Shown: one piece after another, positions 1 through 9,700 of the stretch
Layout: each line of letters opens with the position of its first letter
How positions within the stretch are numbered: position 1 is the first letter of the stretch
Source: a virus
Length of the DNA stretch: 56,970 nt
Strand: one strand, 5' to 3'
Virus record (IMG/VR): IMGVR_UViG_3300042446_000561
Span: 1-56,970 of that record
Translations under genes and position numbers: made by a program
Notes under the pieces: generated by a model
The model's input: the letters and a program-made list of their open reading frames with translations, nothing else
Told to the model about the DNA's origin: nothing
Databases searched by the model: none

Positions 1-881
1 AAAGGTGTTTTTGTATTAACGCCAGCTGCCTGGGCTAAATGTGGCTTTGGAGCTGCTGCTAATTTAGCATTTGCGCCGCCTTTTGCTGGAACATTTTTGA
101 ATGAACCTGCGCCTGGTAAATCGCCACGACCTTTGTCAGCATAACTGTTTGGTGCTTTGTAAGCTGATGTACCGTCTGGATTTGCTTCAGAAGCTACATT
201 GCGTACTGGCTTACCTTGCATGCCGGCTGCGCCTGAATTAAATGTTGTTGGCGATTTAGCATTAGCACCGTTATCACCCATTTTAGCTGGAGCAACTTTT
301 TGTAAACTAATGTTTTCCATCACGCCCATATCAGCTTCTTCTTCATCAAATTCTGATGTATCGTCGTCAGCATAAGCATCACCACCAACTTCACCATCAA
401 CTGGATCCATGTCAAAATCGTCGCCGCCGTGTTCAGCTTCTTCGTCGCCCATTAACGCTTCAAATTCAGCCATTAATTCGTCGAGTTTGTCTTCTAAATC
501 AACTACGCGATCTTCGAGATCTTCTTCGCCTGCGTCGTCGTCATGATCATGTTCAATATCTTTGGTCATGTCTTCTCCGTCATCTTCAGCTTCGTCGTCA
601 AATTCAGCATCTGCATCATCTTCTTCGTTCATGCCGCCGTCTTGATCGGTTTGAACTTCGCGCATTACATCTTCTGTTGCAGAACCGGAAGTATCGTCCA
701 TTCCTTCTTCAATATCTTCTTCTTCGTCAAGCTCTTCGCTTTCTTCGCCGTCTTCTTCATTCATTAAATTTTCATAAATTTCGCGTGATTTCTCAACTAC
801 GATGTTATGGAAAAGCTCGCGGGCTTTTTGTTCGTCATCGTTAATCACATACTCGATTAACTGTTCAAATTTCGATGTCAT
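1..881 (-). CDS. acidic prohead-core/scaffold-type protein (gp68-like), 3' end beyond window
   Basis: Open from an ATG at 881 to the left edge with no stop, so the C-terminus is missing (293 residues visible). The start follows a strong AAGGAG ribosome site with 5-nt spacing. The N-terminal 50 residues look helical (KFEQLIEYVINDDEQKARELF), followed by a very acidic stretch with long D/E runs and a short coiled-coil-like segment (LEDRVVDLEDKLDELMAEFE). The rest is Ala/Gly/Lys/Pro-rich and low in hydrophobics. It lies two genes downstream of the portal gene, where T4-like phages encode prohead-core proteins (gp67/gp68, gp21, gp22). By place, acidity and the N-terminal pattern I infer an internal scaffold or core component; gp22-like is the alternative. 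Maturation-protease cleavage sites cannot be judged from sequence alone. Confidence 0.62.
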   Translation of the reverse strand, partial: MTSKFEQLIEYVINDDEQKARELFHNIVVEKSREIYENLMNEEDGEESEELDEEEDIEEGMDDTSGSATEDVMREVQTDQDGGMNEEDDADAEFDDEAEDDGEDMTKDIEHDHDDDAGEEDLEDRVVDLEDKLDELMAEFEALMGDEEAEHGGDDFDMDPVDGEVGGDAYADDDTSEFDEEEADMGVMENISLQKVAPAKMGDNGANAKSPTTFNSGAAGMQGKPVRNVASEANPDGTSAYKAPNSYADKGRGDLPGAGSFKNVPAKGGANAKLAAAPKPHLAQAAGVNTKTP

Positions 882-978
882 ATTATCTCCTTGGATGATG
901 GCTCGTGCTAATACTTAGTATTAAGTAATAATATTACTCGATTATCGGGGAGAAAGTGACTATTTTATGTAATTTGTA
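882..978 (-). other. intergenic leader with two palindromes
   Basis: Between the 75-residue gene and the prohead-core gene. It holds two adjacent inverted repeats: 909-923 (7-bp arms around one base) and 924-938 (arms AGTAAT/ATTACT, 3-nt loop). On the minus strand they lie about 30-55 nt upstream of the strong ribosome site. They could be an mRNA-processing or partial attenuation element. No U-run follows, so I do not call a terminator. Confidence 0.3.
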
Positions 979-1206
979 TTACACAGGTGCCCCTGCAGGT
1001 TCTGCAGGCGGAGCGTATTGAGCTTTGACATATTTTAATTTATTAGTATGTTCTATTTTACGCAAATCATTCATTTGCCGTAATTTACGAATTTGTGCCA
1101 AAGTTAAACGAGTCTTACGTAATTGTCCCATTTGTGGTTGGGTATTATCATTTTCTAAATCCTGATAAGATTCGGGACTTTTTTCGTAGAGTTCGTTTAG
1201 TATCAT
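979..1206 (-). CDS. small conserved protein downstream of portal
   Basis: A 75-residue protein. Its middle is Lys/Arg/Leu-rich and helical (LTLAQIRKLRQMNDLRKIEHTNKLKYVKAQY), with a short Pro/Ala tail. T4-like phages of aquatic hosts often carry a small basic protein of this pattern just after gp20; T4 itself has gp67 in this position, but gp67 is acidic, so I do not give that name. Its place between portal and prohead-core genes suggests a role in head assembly (inference). No Shine-Dalgarno sequence precedes the ATG; a CTAAATA box lies 7 nt upstream of it. Confidence 0.6.
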   Translation of the reverse strand: MILNELYEKSPESYQDLENDNTQPQMGQLRKTRLTLAQIRKLRQMNDLRKIEHTNKLKYVKAQYAPPAEPAGAPV

Positions 1207-1213
1207 AGTTTAT

Positions 1214-1220
1214 TATTTAG
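1214..1220 (-). promoter_or_regulatory. late-promoter-like box CTAAATA, 7 nt before start codon
   Basis: CTAAATA on the minus strand, then ATAAACT, then the ATG at 1206. It resembles the T4 late octamer TATAAATA and the CTAAATA late motif of marine T4-like phages. With T4 geometry the transcript would start about 2 nt before the ATG. The motif is short in AT-rich DNA; its support is that the same spacing recurs at other starts in the window. Confidence 0.4.
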
Positions 1221-1235
1221 TTTATATTGTTAAGT

Positions 1236-3074
1236 TTACGCCCCGGCAGTATTTCCAGCTGGACTACCTACGCTGCCTGCACCTGGTGCTGTTTGCGAAG
1301 CTGGAGCTGGTCCTGCCCCAGTATCAACATCAGCAGTTCCTACACCAGTATTCGCTAAATCATCACCCATATCTATATCTGCATCCATTCCAGCAGGAGT
1401 TACACCCACTGAACGCAAATCTTGGCCTGATACATTAACAAGTTCAGAAAGATCTCTTTCTTCTTTCCACAATTTTTCATTTTCGAGGATTTCTTCTTCA
1501 GTTAATCCTAAATATCTCTTTAATAAGAAACGTTTTGACAGATATGGCAACGGTTCAATTGCTGAAAATGTACTGACACGAGCTGTATCAAGCTCAGATT
1601 GACGATAACTAGCAAAGTTCTGTGGTTGAGTTAGACGTAAAGTAAAGATACTGCTATCAATACTAAACCCTCTCCAGTGTAAAAACATCTTAAATTCGTC
1701 ATCTAACTTCTGCATAATTAGTTTTTGTAAACGTTCGCAGTACTTGTTAAAACGGAATTCTTGTATTAATGCTGTACCAACACGGCCGTCATTCATTGGA
1801 GCTGAACTATCATCTGGCCCTGTTGGAAGATAACTACTAGGAACACGCAATCCTCGTGCCATTTTGTTGTTAAAATACTTTAAATCGTCAATTTCGCCTA
1901 GATTTTGCCCACCCGGCAATACTTCAACTGAACTACCACGTCCGTCTGTTGTTTGCGGAAAGAAGTAATCTTCATTAACGCTTAATGGATTGTAGCTAGC
2001 ATCCATCATGTTAGATCCGCCACCAGTTATAGTAGGAATACGGCGTTGATGCATTTCGTTTTTAACACGCTCAACGAATGCCATAGCCATGTGACTAGGC
2101 ATATTACCCACGTCAATTTTAAATAAACGGCGTTCCGGAGCACGTTGTACACGATAAATCAATACAGAATCTTCTAAAAGTTCTTTTTGTTTATAAACTT
2201 TGTAAATGTTTTCTAAAATACTTTGCCCAAATGGCCAAAAATAATCTAATCCTTCATTTAAACTTAGATGTACAACGTGTTTAGCGTCAATACATGATTC
2301 ATTCATAGCTTGTGTGAAGCGACTATTGCCTGTTCCCCCACCACCACCACCGCCGCCACCACCATTAGGTGCGTTATAATTACCGCCTGTTGTAACCGAC
2401 CCAGTTGAACGGCTTACATAATAATCAGATGTGGTCTTAGCCGCCATACTCATATTTTGGAAGTTAGGATTAATGTCACGAATAATATATTGTTCAGGGC
2501 GTTTGCCTTCCGACTCGTTAACAATAATACGAGCCACTTTAATCATGTCAATCCAATACATTTCAAATGTTTCTGGATCACGAACAAATACTTGATCACC
2601 GTATTTGATAGCGTTTCTAAACAATTTAAAAATACGCTGATCTAATTTGTTTAACTTAGTCCATTGCTGCAATTGTTTTTTAATAATTTCAATTTCATGA
2701 TCAGTTGGATTTTCAGCAAAATCAATATCAAAAGGAGTACCGTTGTCGCCATTGGCTTGTGTACTAAATTCAGCAATAATATCTAAGCAAGCGTTTACTT
2801 CGCTATCACAATCCATATTTTCATATTGATTATAACGTTCTAATCTATTTGGATGTCCTGAATAAACTTCAGGTAATCTACTTGCGTAATTACGAAATGC
2901 AAATTCGTTTCGTGTTCCACTTTCAAAATCAGAACCTGGTCTGTTATAACCTGGTAGTCCAAAATTATTCTTGCCTGAAATAGGGCTAAGTTGACCCATC
3001 TGATTTGTATCAGCGAGTTTAAAATATTTGCGCCAAGAGCCGTTGCGTCCGTTAGTACCGTTTGAAGTTGCCAT
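1236..3074 (-). CDS. 20: portal vertex protein gp20
   Basis: 612 residues, against 524 for T4 gp20. The N-terminal third has the gp20-family block around YNQYENMDCDSEVNACLDII, then IKYGDQVFVRDPETFEMYWID. Further typical blocks are EGLDYFWPFGQSILENIYKVYKQKELLEDS, VYRVQRAPERRLFKIDVGNM and MARGLRVPSSYLPTGPDDS. The portal forms the dodecameric ring at the head vertex through which DNA is packaged and to which the tail joins. Two oddities: a ten-glycine run near residues 236-245 inside an insertion, and a Pro/Ala/Gly-rich C-terminal tail of about 45 residues. There is no clear Shine-Dalgarno sequence; a CTAAATA box lies 7 nt upstream of the ATG. The preceding gene ends only 18 nt upstream. Confidence 0.95.
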   Translation of the reverse strand: MATSNGTNGRNGSWRKYFKLADTNQMGQLSPISGKNNFGLPGYNRPGSDFESGTRNEFAFRNYASRLPEVYSGHPNRLERYNQYENMDCDSEVNACLDIIAEFSTQANGDNGTPFDIDFAENPTDHEIEIIKKQLQQWTKLNKLDQRIFKLFRNAIKYGDQVFVRDPETFEMYWIDMIKVARIIVNESEGKRPEQYIIRDINPNFQNMSMAAKTTSDYYVSRSTGSVTTGGNYNAPNGGGGGGGGGGTGNSRFTQAMNESCIDAKHVVHLSLNEGLDYFWPFGQSILENIYKVYKQKELLEDSVLIYRVQRAPERRLFKIDVGNMPSHMAMAFVERVKNEMHQRRIPTITGGGSNMMDASYNPLSVNEDYFFPQTTDGRGSSVEVLPGGQNLGEIDDLKYFNNKMARGLRVPSSYLPTGPDDSSAPMNDGRVGTALIQEFRFNKYCERLQKLIMQKLDDEFKMFLHWRGFSIDSSIFTLRLTQPQNFASYRQSELDTARVSTFSAIEPLPYLSKRFLLKRYLGLTEEEILENEKLWKEERDLSELVNVSGQDLRSVGVTPAGMDADIDMGDDLANTGVGTADVDTGAGPAPASQTAPGAGSVGSPAGNTAGA

Positions 3075-3081
3075 AGTCTGT

Positions 3082-3088
3082 TATTTAG
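3082..3088 (-). promoter_or_regulatory. late-promoter-like box CTAAATA before portal gene
   Basis: CTAAATA on the minus strand followed by ACAGACT and then the portal ATG at 3074. It has the same 7-nt spacing as the box at 1214-1220, in the short gap after the preceding gene. Confidence 0.4.
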
Positions 3089-3092
3089 TTCA

Positions 3093-6000
3093 TTAACCTT
3101 GTAGTTGTAATAACTCTTTCGACATATTAGCGTGTTTTGTCATACCATCAACTAATAATCCTAATTTTTGTACCTTTTCTGCAAGTAATGATGCAATTAT
3201 TGTAGCCGATCCGTCATCTTGATTCGGCATATCTAATGGTATTGACTTGCCATCAGGTAAAGGTACAACAGCTTCGTCGCCGTGTAGCATTGCTTGATAC
3301 CCATCTTTAGGTCCAGTCAATACACCACCTAACTGAGCCGATTGCATTTTTTTACCTTCTGCACCTTCGATAGGCGCTGCTGCTACAGATGCAGCAGGAA
3401 TTTCAGCAGCGGCTGTTCCCACTGGTGCAGTTGCAGATGCCGTCTGAGTAGCTGCTCCCCCACCTTTTTTCATAAATGACAAATCAGCTACTTTTTCTGA
3501 GCCAAATTGACCTGTTTCCAAATTTCTTGCGTATGCGTCTTTCTTTCGTTGCTCTGTTACTGCATTTGAATTACCAATACTTCGTGCTACCTGTGTATAT
3601 GGATCTGCACCTGGATTTCGTTTCATTCCATCTAGCATCATCATAACCGCAATTTTAGCGGCAATTTTTGGATCATTGGCTAAATCTGGATTTCCAACTA
3701 GGTCTATGCCTAATTTTTCGCCGTATTTTTTATAATTTGTTTTAAAAGTAATACCAATAAATCCACGACCGCGATATTTGTATCCATCCCCAGGTTGGTC
3801 ATTGCCATAACCCTTAAACGCAGGATTTTTGTCACCATACACATAGTCAAAGAATTTTACAGGATCTGCTTTTAATGCAGTCAACTCATCATCTGGCATT
3901 TTACCAAAAATAGATCCTGCTCCAAATGATTTTCTAATATTTTCGTTACTAGTATTTTGGTAACCAATCTCTGATTGCATTTTAAAACCAGACTCTCCTT
4001 CGGCAGCAGCAGCCATAGAGGCTCTTATTTTAGGATCAGTAACTCCTAACTCGTTCATTGCTTGTAACAATAGTTGTTGATTCTGACCAACAGTAGTAGG
4101 GCCAGTGCCCTCTGCTAATCCGCCTGCTTTTTCTGTTTCTGCTGTACCGCCAGCTACACTACCAGTACCTCCTGCATTAAGTTTCATAGCATTAGCAGCA
4201 CTACCACCTGGGCTACCACTAGGAGTACCTTCTGCTGCACCTGGGCTACCGCCAGCACTACCACCGGCACTGCCACCTGGGCTACCGCCAGCACTGCCAC
4301 CACTACTACCGCTACTGCCACCAGCACTGCCACCGCTACTGCCGCTACTGCCACCGCTACTGCCGCTACTGCCACCAGCACTACTACCAACCATGTTATT
4401 CAACATAGCCTTACTTCTGTTTAATAAAGAATTTGTGCCAGTTAATTTGCCTGAAGAATCTGCACCACTGCTACCAGTAGAACGTAATTCTAACATAGCA
4501 CTCAATGTCTCGAAAGATTTTTGTGTAGGATTAATGCCTTTTGAAACTATTCTAGTAGTTAATTCAGTAATACTGTTTAATTTAGCAGAGTTTATTTCTA
4601 AACTTTTATCAGCATCACTTTTTGCTAACTGTTGATTGGCTAATTGTTCTTTGCTTGTTTTAGCAGTAGTAGTTGTATAATTATTTTGTAATATACCTGC
4701 TCTCGATAATTCATTCGATATTACCTTGAAAGGATTAACAAACCATACAGAGCCATTTTCTTTATTAGAGTTAGGTTTTTCTGTAGGTTGATTGGCAAAT
4801 GCGGATCTAGTAGTAGCCATACCAGAAGGAATTTCCGATAATGTTTGTGTTATTCCTGTATTTCTATCTCTGTTTGTAGTATTTGTAGTATTTGTAGTAT
4901 TTGTAGTATTTCTAGCAGCATTAGAGTTAGGTTTTTCTGTAGGTTGATTGGCAAATGCGGATCTAGTAGTAGCCATACCAGAAGGAATTTCCGATAGTGT
5001 TTGTGTTATTCCTGTATTTCTATCTCTGTTTGTAGTATTTGTAGTATTTCTAGCAGCGGTAGTAGCAGTAGCAGCAATAGCAGCAATAGGAACCGCAGCA
5101 GTAGCAGCAGTAGCAGCAATAGGAACCGCAGCGGTAGTAGCAGTAGTAGCAGCGGTAGTAGCAGCAGCGGTAGTAGCAGTAGCATTTCTACTCATACCTC
5201 TAGTATTAGTATCACTGCCCGTCGATCTACCAGGCATAACTCTAGCATTTTCATCTCCGGCACCGCTTGATTTTCCAAAACCAAATAATCCCCTGGCTTT
5301 ATCCCATAACGTAGTTCCGCCACCTGCCTGTCCTTCTTTACCTGCTGCTTGCCCTGCCACACCTGCTGTTTGTTGGGCTAACCCCGATATTAATTTAAGG
5401 GCTGATGTTGCAGGACCAATACCTTTATTAATCACTGCGTCTGCAGATTGTGTTGCATTGCGTTGAGCATTTTTTATCGCAGCCATTCTAGCAGCATTTG
5501 GATCTGCTGCACCTGTTTTTTGTGCTTCTTGGTCTGCTATAGCTTTAGCATTGGTTGCCACATAATCTTTTGTGCTAATAGCACTTAAAGCCATAATGCC
5601 TGTTACTGGCCCCATCAATCGTTCCATCTCACCAGCTTGTGCTGTTCCGAGATTGTTTTCCATTGTAGTAGTAGCTTCTTTACCTAAACTATCAAAAAGT
5701 ACATTGGCGTTCTTTTCCCCCGCTTGAATTTGTTTAACTAGATTAGGGAATGCTCGATTAAATTTAACAAATGCAGGGTCATTAACAGCATTTGATAATA
5801 CCATTGCCAATCCATCAGATTGTGATTCTGCACCAGCGGCTGTCATCATCGACATTAAATCTCGATTACGATTAAGTTCCGCTTCTGCTTCTTTTGAACC
5901 TACTCCACCAGCATCTACTTTTCGTTGCAATTCTACTTGATTGGCATTAAATTGCTCTAGACGCATAGCTTTTGCATAAGCTTCGTTTTGTCTTTCAGCA

Positions 6001-6764
6001 TTTAATCCAGTTAATTTAGCTAATCGATCTTGTTCAAAGATATATTTTGTAGTGCCAGCTGTAAGTTCTGCTGTGGTTTTTATTTTCGAAGAACCATTTA
6101 ATTGTTGGAATTTTAAATAATTTGCAGAACCTTCTGTAATGTCAGTTATAGACATACCCATATTTGAAAACTGGGTCATCAAACTTGTAGTCGTTAACGC
6201 ACGACTAACTTCAGTAAATCCTTTAAGTCCATCAGCAGCAGTGCCGCCTAATGCTACTAATGTAGTAGCATTTTTTTTCATTAATGATGTAAATTCACCA
6301 ATTTCAGATACAGTAAATCCAGCTGCTTGGAGATTTTTAAAAGTAGAATCCATACCAACTACAAGTCCCGAACGACTCATACTTTGATAATTTTTAAATA
6401 TTTCGTCGCCTTGTTTCATTGAGGCGGCAAAATATTTCCCTGTAAATTCTGCTACTCTTTTAGCAGCTCCTCCGAAAAATGGAAGTTTTGATGCCCATGC
6501 ACCTAAAGCATCAGCACCTTTTTCAACCACATCGGTATAAACACTAAGCCCTTCTTCGCCTTGCGATAACCTATCAGCTGTTTTAATAGTTGCATCTTTT
6601 AAATCATTAACTTTTTTATGCAATGAATCAGAATAATCTTTAATGCCAATTGCAGCATCGCGCATATCCTTTGCTAATGCCGCGGTTACTGGTTTGCCAC
6701 TGGCTAATGCAGCATTGTATCTATTGACAATAGCTTGTGCTTCTTCCGGAGTAAATTTTGCCAT
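3093..6764 (-). CDS. tape-measure-like tail protein with GH19-type lysozyme/chitinase domain
   Basis: 1223 residues and paralogous to the gene just upstream (6775-9879): the N-terminal 450 residues align (for example RSGL-V-GM, FKNLQAAG, MGMSITDI against MGMQIPQI). The middle is low complexity: Thr/Ala/Asn runs, a duplicated block of about 50 residues, and Ser/Gly/Ala repeats. Residues about 885-1060 form a GH19-like hydrolase domain. The segment AEGESGF places a candidate catalytic Glu near residue 924, and GDGYKYRGRGFIGIT is the typical GH19 core motif. The C-terminus carries LGGVLTGPKDGYQAMLHG-EAVVPLP, a motif common in tape-measure proteins. I infer an extended internal tail protein that delivers a glycan-cleaving activity to the cell wall. 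No Shine-Dalgarno sequence is visible; the preceding stop is 10 nt upstream. Confidence 0.72.
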   Translation of the reverse strand: MAKFTPEEAQAIVNRYNAALASGKPVTAALAKDMRDAAIGIKDYSDSLHKKVNDLKDATIKTADRLSQGEEGLSVYTDVVEKGADALGAWASKLPFFGGAAKRVAEFTGKYFAASMKQGDEIFKNYQSMSRSGLVVGMDSTFKNLQAAGFTVSEIGEFTSLMKKNATTLVALGGTAADGLKGFTEVSRALTTTSLMTQFSNMGMSITDITEGSANYLKFQQLNGSSKIKTTAELTAGTTKYIFEQDRLAKLTGLNAERQNEAYAKAMRLEQFNANQVELQRKVDAGGVGSKEAEAELNRNRDLMSMMTAAGAESQSDGLAMVLSNAVNDPAFVKFNRAFPNLVKQIQAGEKNANVLFDSLGKEATTTMENNLGTAQAGEMERLMGPVTGIMALSAISTKDYVATNAKAIADQEAQKTGAADPNAARMAAIKNAQRNATQSADAVINKGIGPATSALKLISGLAQQTAGVAGQAAGKEGQAGGGTTLWDKARGLFGFGKSSGAGDENARVMPGRSTGSDTNTRGMSRNATATTAAATTAATTATTAAVPIAATAATAAVPIAAIAATATTAARNTTNTTNRDRNTGITQTLSEIPSGMATTRSAFANQPTEKPNSNAARNTTNTTNTTNTTNRDRNTGITQTLSEIPSGMATTRSAFANQPTEKPNSNKENGSVWFVNPFKVISNELSRAGILQNNYTTTTAKTSKEQLANQQLAKSDADKSLEINSAKLNSITELTTRIVSKGINPTQKSFETLSAMLELRSTGSSGADSSGKLTGTNSLLNRSKAMLNNMVGSSAGGSSGSSGGSSGSSGGSAGGSSGSSGGSAGGSPGGSAGGSAGGSPGAAEGTPSGSPGGSAANAMKLNAGGTGSVAGGTAETEKAGGLAEGTGPTTVGQNQQLLLQAMNELGVTDPKIRASMAAAAEGESGFKMQSEIGYQNTSNENIRKSFGAGSIFGKMPDDELTALKADPVKFFDYVYGDKNPAFKGYGNDQPGDGYKYRGRGFIGITFKTNYKKYGEKLGIDLVGNPDLANDPKIAAKIAVMMMLDGMKRNPGADPYTQVARSIGNSNAVTEQRKKDAYARNLETGQFGSEKVADLSFMKKGGGAATQTASATAPVGTAAAEIPAASVAAAPIEGAEGKKMQSAQLGGVLTGPKDGYQAMLHGDEAVVPLPDGKSIPLDMPNQDDGSATIIASLLAEKVQKLGLLVDGMTKHANMSKELLQLQG
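4190..4390 (-). repeat. Ser/Gly/Ala-coding low-complexity run
   Basis: Within the GH19-bearing tail protein, imperfect tandem codon repeats encode GGSSGSSGGSAGGSPGGS-type sequence for about 65 residues just before the enzyme domain. It is probably a flexible linker. Short tandem units like this readily change length by slippage. Confidence 0.8.
4764..5060 (-). repeat. 156-nt-period direct duplication inside tail protein gene
   Basis: Two near-identical copies start at 4764 and 4920 and encode NRDRNTGITQTLSEIPSG followed by MATTRSAFANQPTEKPNSN. I noticed one substitution (gataatg/gatagtg), and the copies differ in the number of Asn-Thr-Thr triplets (four against two). In-frame and very similar, so a recent tandem duplication. 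Confidence 0.85.
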
Positions 6765-6774
6765 TTATAAAGTA

Positions 6775-9700
6775 TTAACCTTGATTTTGTAACATACGAT
6801 CAGTAATATTATTTTGTTTTGTCATAACACTTAGTAAAGAATCTAATTTAGATAATTCTTGTGTCAATAAAGAAATTTGTTCTTCTGCACCGGCGCTGCT
6901 GCCAGTACCGCCGCCTTTAGATTGCACAGGAATAGTTCTGCCATCAGGTAACGGTACAACAGCTTCGTTACCATGTAATAATGCTTGATAACCACTTGTT
7001 GGACCACTTAATATACCACCCATAGCAGCAGATGGCATCGGTGTATCTGTCTTGCCTGCTCTTCGATCAGTAATTAATTGTGTTAAAAACGGAGAATCTC
7101 CTGTAGGTGGCCATTTATAATCACTTCCCCACGCCATCAATCCTGAATGTGAAGTGTCCAAATGAATATGAGCGCCACCAGGAGCACGATATTCTGCTCC
7201 TATGCCATTAAATCCTAAATCAAGAGCTTTAACATATAGTTTATTTCTTTCTGGTTCACTTAATTGATTTGCTCCAAATCCTAAATCAATAGCATCTCCA
7301 GTACCATGATTAGCTGCACCTGGTCTAAATCCGCTAGTAACAGTTAATTTTTTACCAAGAACTGATTCTATCGCTGCTTTTTTAGCTAATACGTCAGGTT
7401 TAACACCCTCTTCTTTACCAGTACCACCGCCACTGCCAGCCGCCGGAGTAGCTGCACTTTTTGCTTCTGCTGCTGACGGAGGGGAACCTGACGGCACTTG
7501 CTCAGTAGGCGAAGTATCTTTTGGTTTTTGAGCTCCGTTTGGAGCACCTCCTGCTGCACCCCCTGCTGCACCCCCGCTAGTTCCTCCTGATGATGTAGTA
7601 GCAGTAGGACTAAATCCTAAAGTTTGTTTAATTTTATCTATAGTTGACAACACTAAAGTTTTAGTTTTATCAATTAATCCAACTGTATCTTCTGCTTTCC
7701 CTTCCCCAGTTCCACTTTCAAGCAATTCAGTTAATCTATCAGTAGTTTTAGTTAACAATGTAAAACTTTTAATTACAGGAGTAAACGATGTATTAAGAGT
7801 TTTTGCTAGTGCCTGTGTATTTTCTTTCTGACCTTCGGTTATATCAGAAAATGAATCTGTTAATTCAATTGTAGTACCTTTAGCACCAGTGACCTGTTTT
7901 GCCGACTGTTCCATTACTTTTTGGTAAGCAGCAAGACTTTCTGTTAACTTTGCTACACTAGTTTCACCGGTTTGTTCATATATTGCGTTCTCGGATAAAG
8001 TACGCAGTTGATCCTGTCGATTTCGTGTCTTCTGTGCTACCATACTTGGAGAATCTGTGGGTCTAATAGTTGATTTAACCATTGCGTGAAGTTGATTAAT
8101 TCTTGCATGTAGCTTTTCAATATCAATACCCGCTAATGCCGGATCATTTTTCGGATCTTTAACTAACCCACCATCGGCATACCCTGGTCCAGAACTAATA
8201 CTTCGGTTTAATCCCAATGCCGGATCATTTTTCGGATCTTTAACTAACCCACCATCGACATACCCTGGTCCAGAACTAATACTTCGGTTTAATCCCAATG
8301 CCTTTGTTGTTTCGGCATCTATTACATATTCGCCTTTGTGTACAATACCTGCTGGTTGATATTTGCCACCATCACCAGTATATCCACCTTCTGCAAACCA
8401 GGAAAATGGATTATACCATGAGGATTCAGATTTCCCTCCAATTTTACCTTCTTTGCCAGCTATTTTTCCTAACACTCCGGCTGCATCAGCAGCAACAGTA
8501 GATAATGCTTTGAGAGCAGAAGTCACTGGGCCCATTGCTTTATCAAGTACTTTTGTAGTTGATTGTTCTATATCGCGAGCATTCTGATTTATCTTAACCA
8601 TATCAGCTGTATTTTTATCTTTACCAGCTGCTTGTCCTTCTATTTGCTTACCTGCAGAATTTACAGCATCTACATAGTCTATTCCGCTACTAGATAAGGC
8701 TTTTGAATATTCTCCAAAATTGCCTAAGAATTTATTAAATACCCCGGCTCCTGCTAATCCTTTATAAGTTGTTGTGGTTCTTTGTACATCTTTCATTAAT
8801 GTATTGGTAAATTCACCAATATCAGTACCACCTTGATCTATAAATTGAGCTGTTTGTCCCAATCCTCTTTGAAATACTGCATACCCTTCAGTATTAGTAG
8901 CACCAGCCAAATACATCATGGCATTTTTCTTCATCTCAGGCCCCATCTTGCCTTCGACCATTGTAAGCATTGCTTGATTAGCATCTAGTTTTTTCTGTGC
9001 AGCCGCACCTTCGTCGCCGCCTCTTGCAGCTATTTGTTTTAATTCAAAGGTTTTAGCTGCATATTGCTCAGTAGCCAATGCTTGTTCTTGTATTTTATTT
9101 TGTGAATCTGCACTTAATCCAGTTAATTTGGTTAATTTATCCTGATTAACCATGTACTCCATAGCACCTTGCGTTACTGCCTTGGTATCATTTGAAACTG
9201 CTTGTCCACTTAATTGCTGTAGCCTTACATAATTTGCAATACCCTCATTAATTTGTGGTATTTGCATACCCATATTCAGCAGCTGAGTGCCTAACCCTGA
9301 CCCTACAATTTCCTTAGATATTTTAGAAAATCTAGTAAGCCCTTCTTGTGCAGTCCCACCCATATTGGCCAATACGGTGGAATTTTGTTTCATCAGGTCG
9401 CCATATGCCCCGATTTCCTTCATTGTATAACCAGCAGCCTGCAAATTCTTAAATGCGTCGTTCATGCCGGTAGCTAGTCCTGAACGACTTAAATCTTGAT
9501 AAAGTTTAAATTGTTGATCAGCTAATGTGGCTACTCTAGTTGCTACTTCAGCTAATACTTCAGCTGTTTTTCCCAGTACATTACTGCCACTTTTAGCGTC
9601 TTTATTCCAATCTGAAAATACTTTTGCACCGGATTTGATAGTATCGTTATAAACTGCGGCCCCAGATTCCCCATCTATTAGGCTTTTGACCAGTCCGCCC

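Noticed and set aside
356-844. Plus-strand frame of 162 codons rich in His, Arg and Leu
   Set aside because: It is the antisense shadow of the acidic prohead-core gene; its composition is explained by reading D/E-rich codons backwards and it has no ribosome site.
4190-4390. Repeat array as CRISPR
   Set aside because: The repeats are short codon units in frame within a gene, without unique spacers.
4105-5466. Long plus-strand frames rich in Pro/Leu or Ala/Val over the tail protein repeats
   Set aside because: They are antisense reflections of Ser/Gly and Ala/Thr codon repeats in the minus-strand gene.
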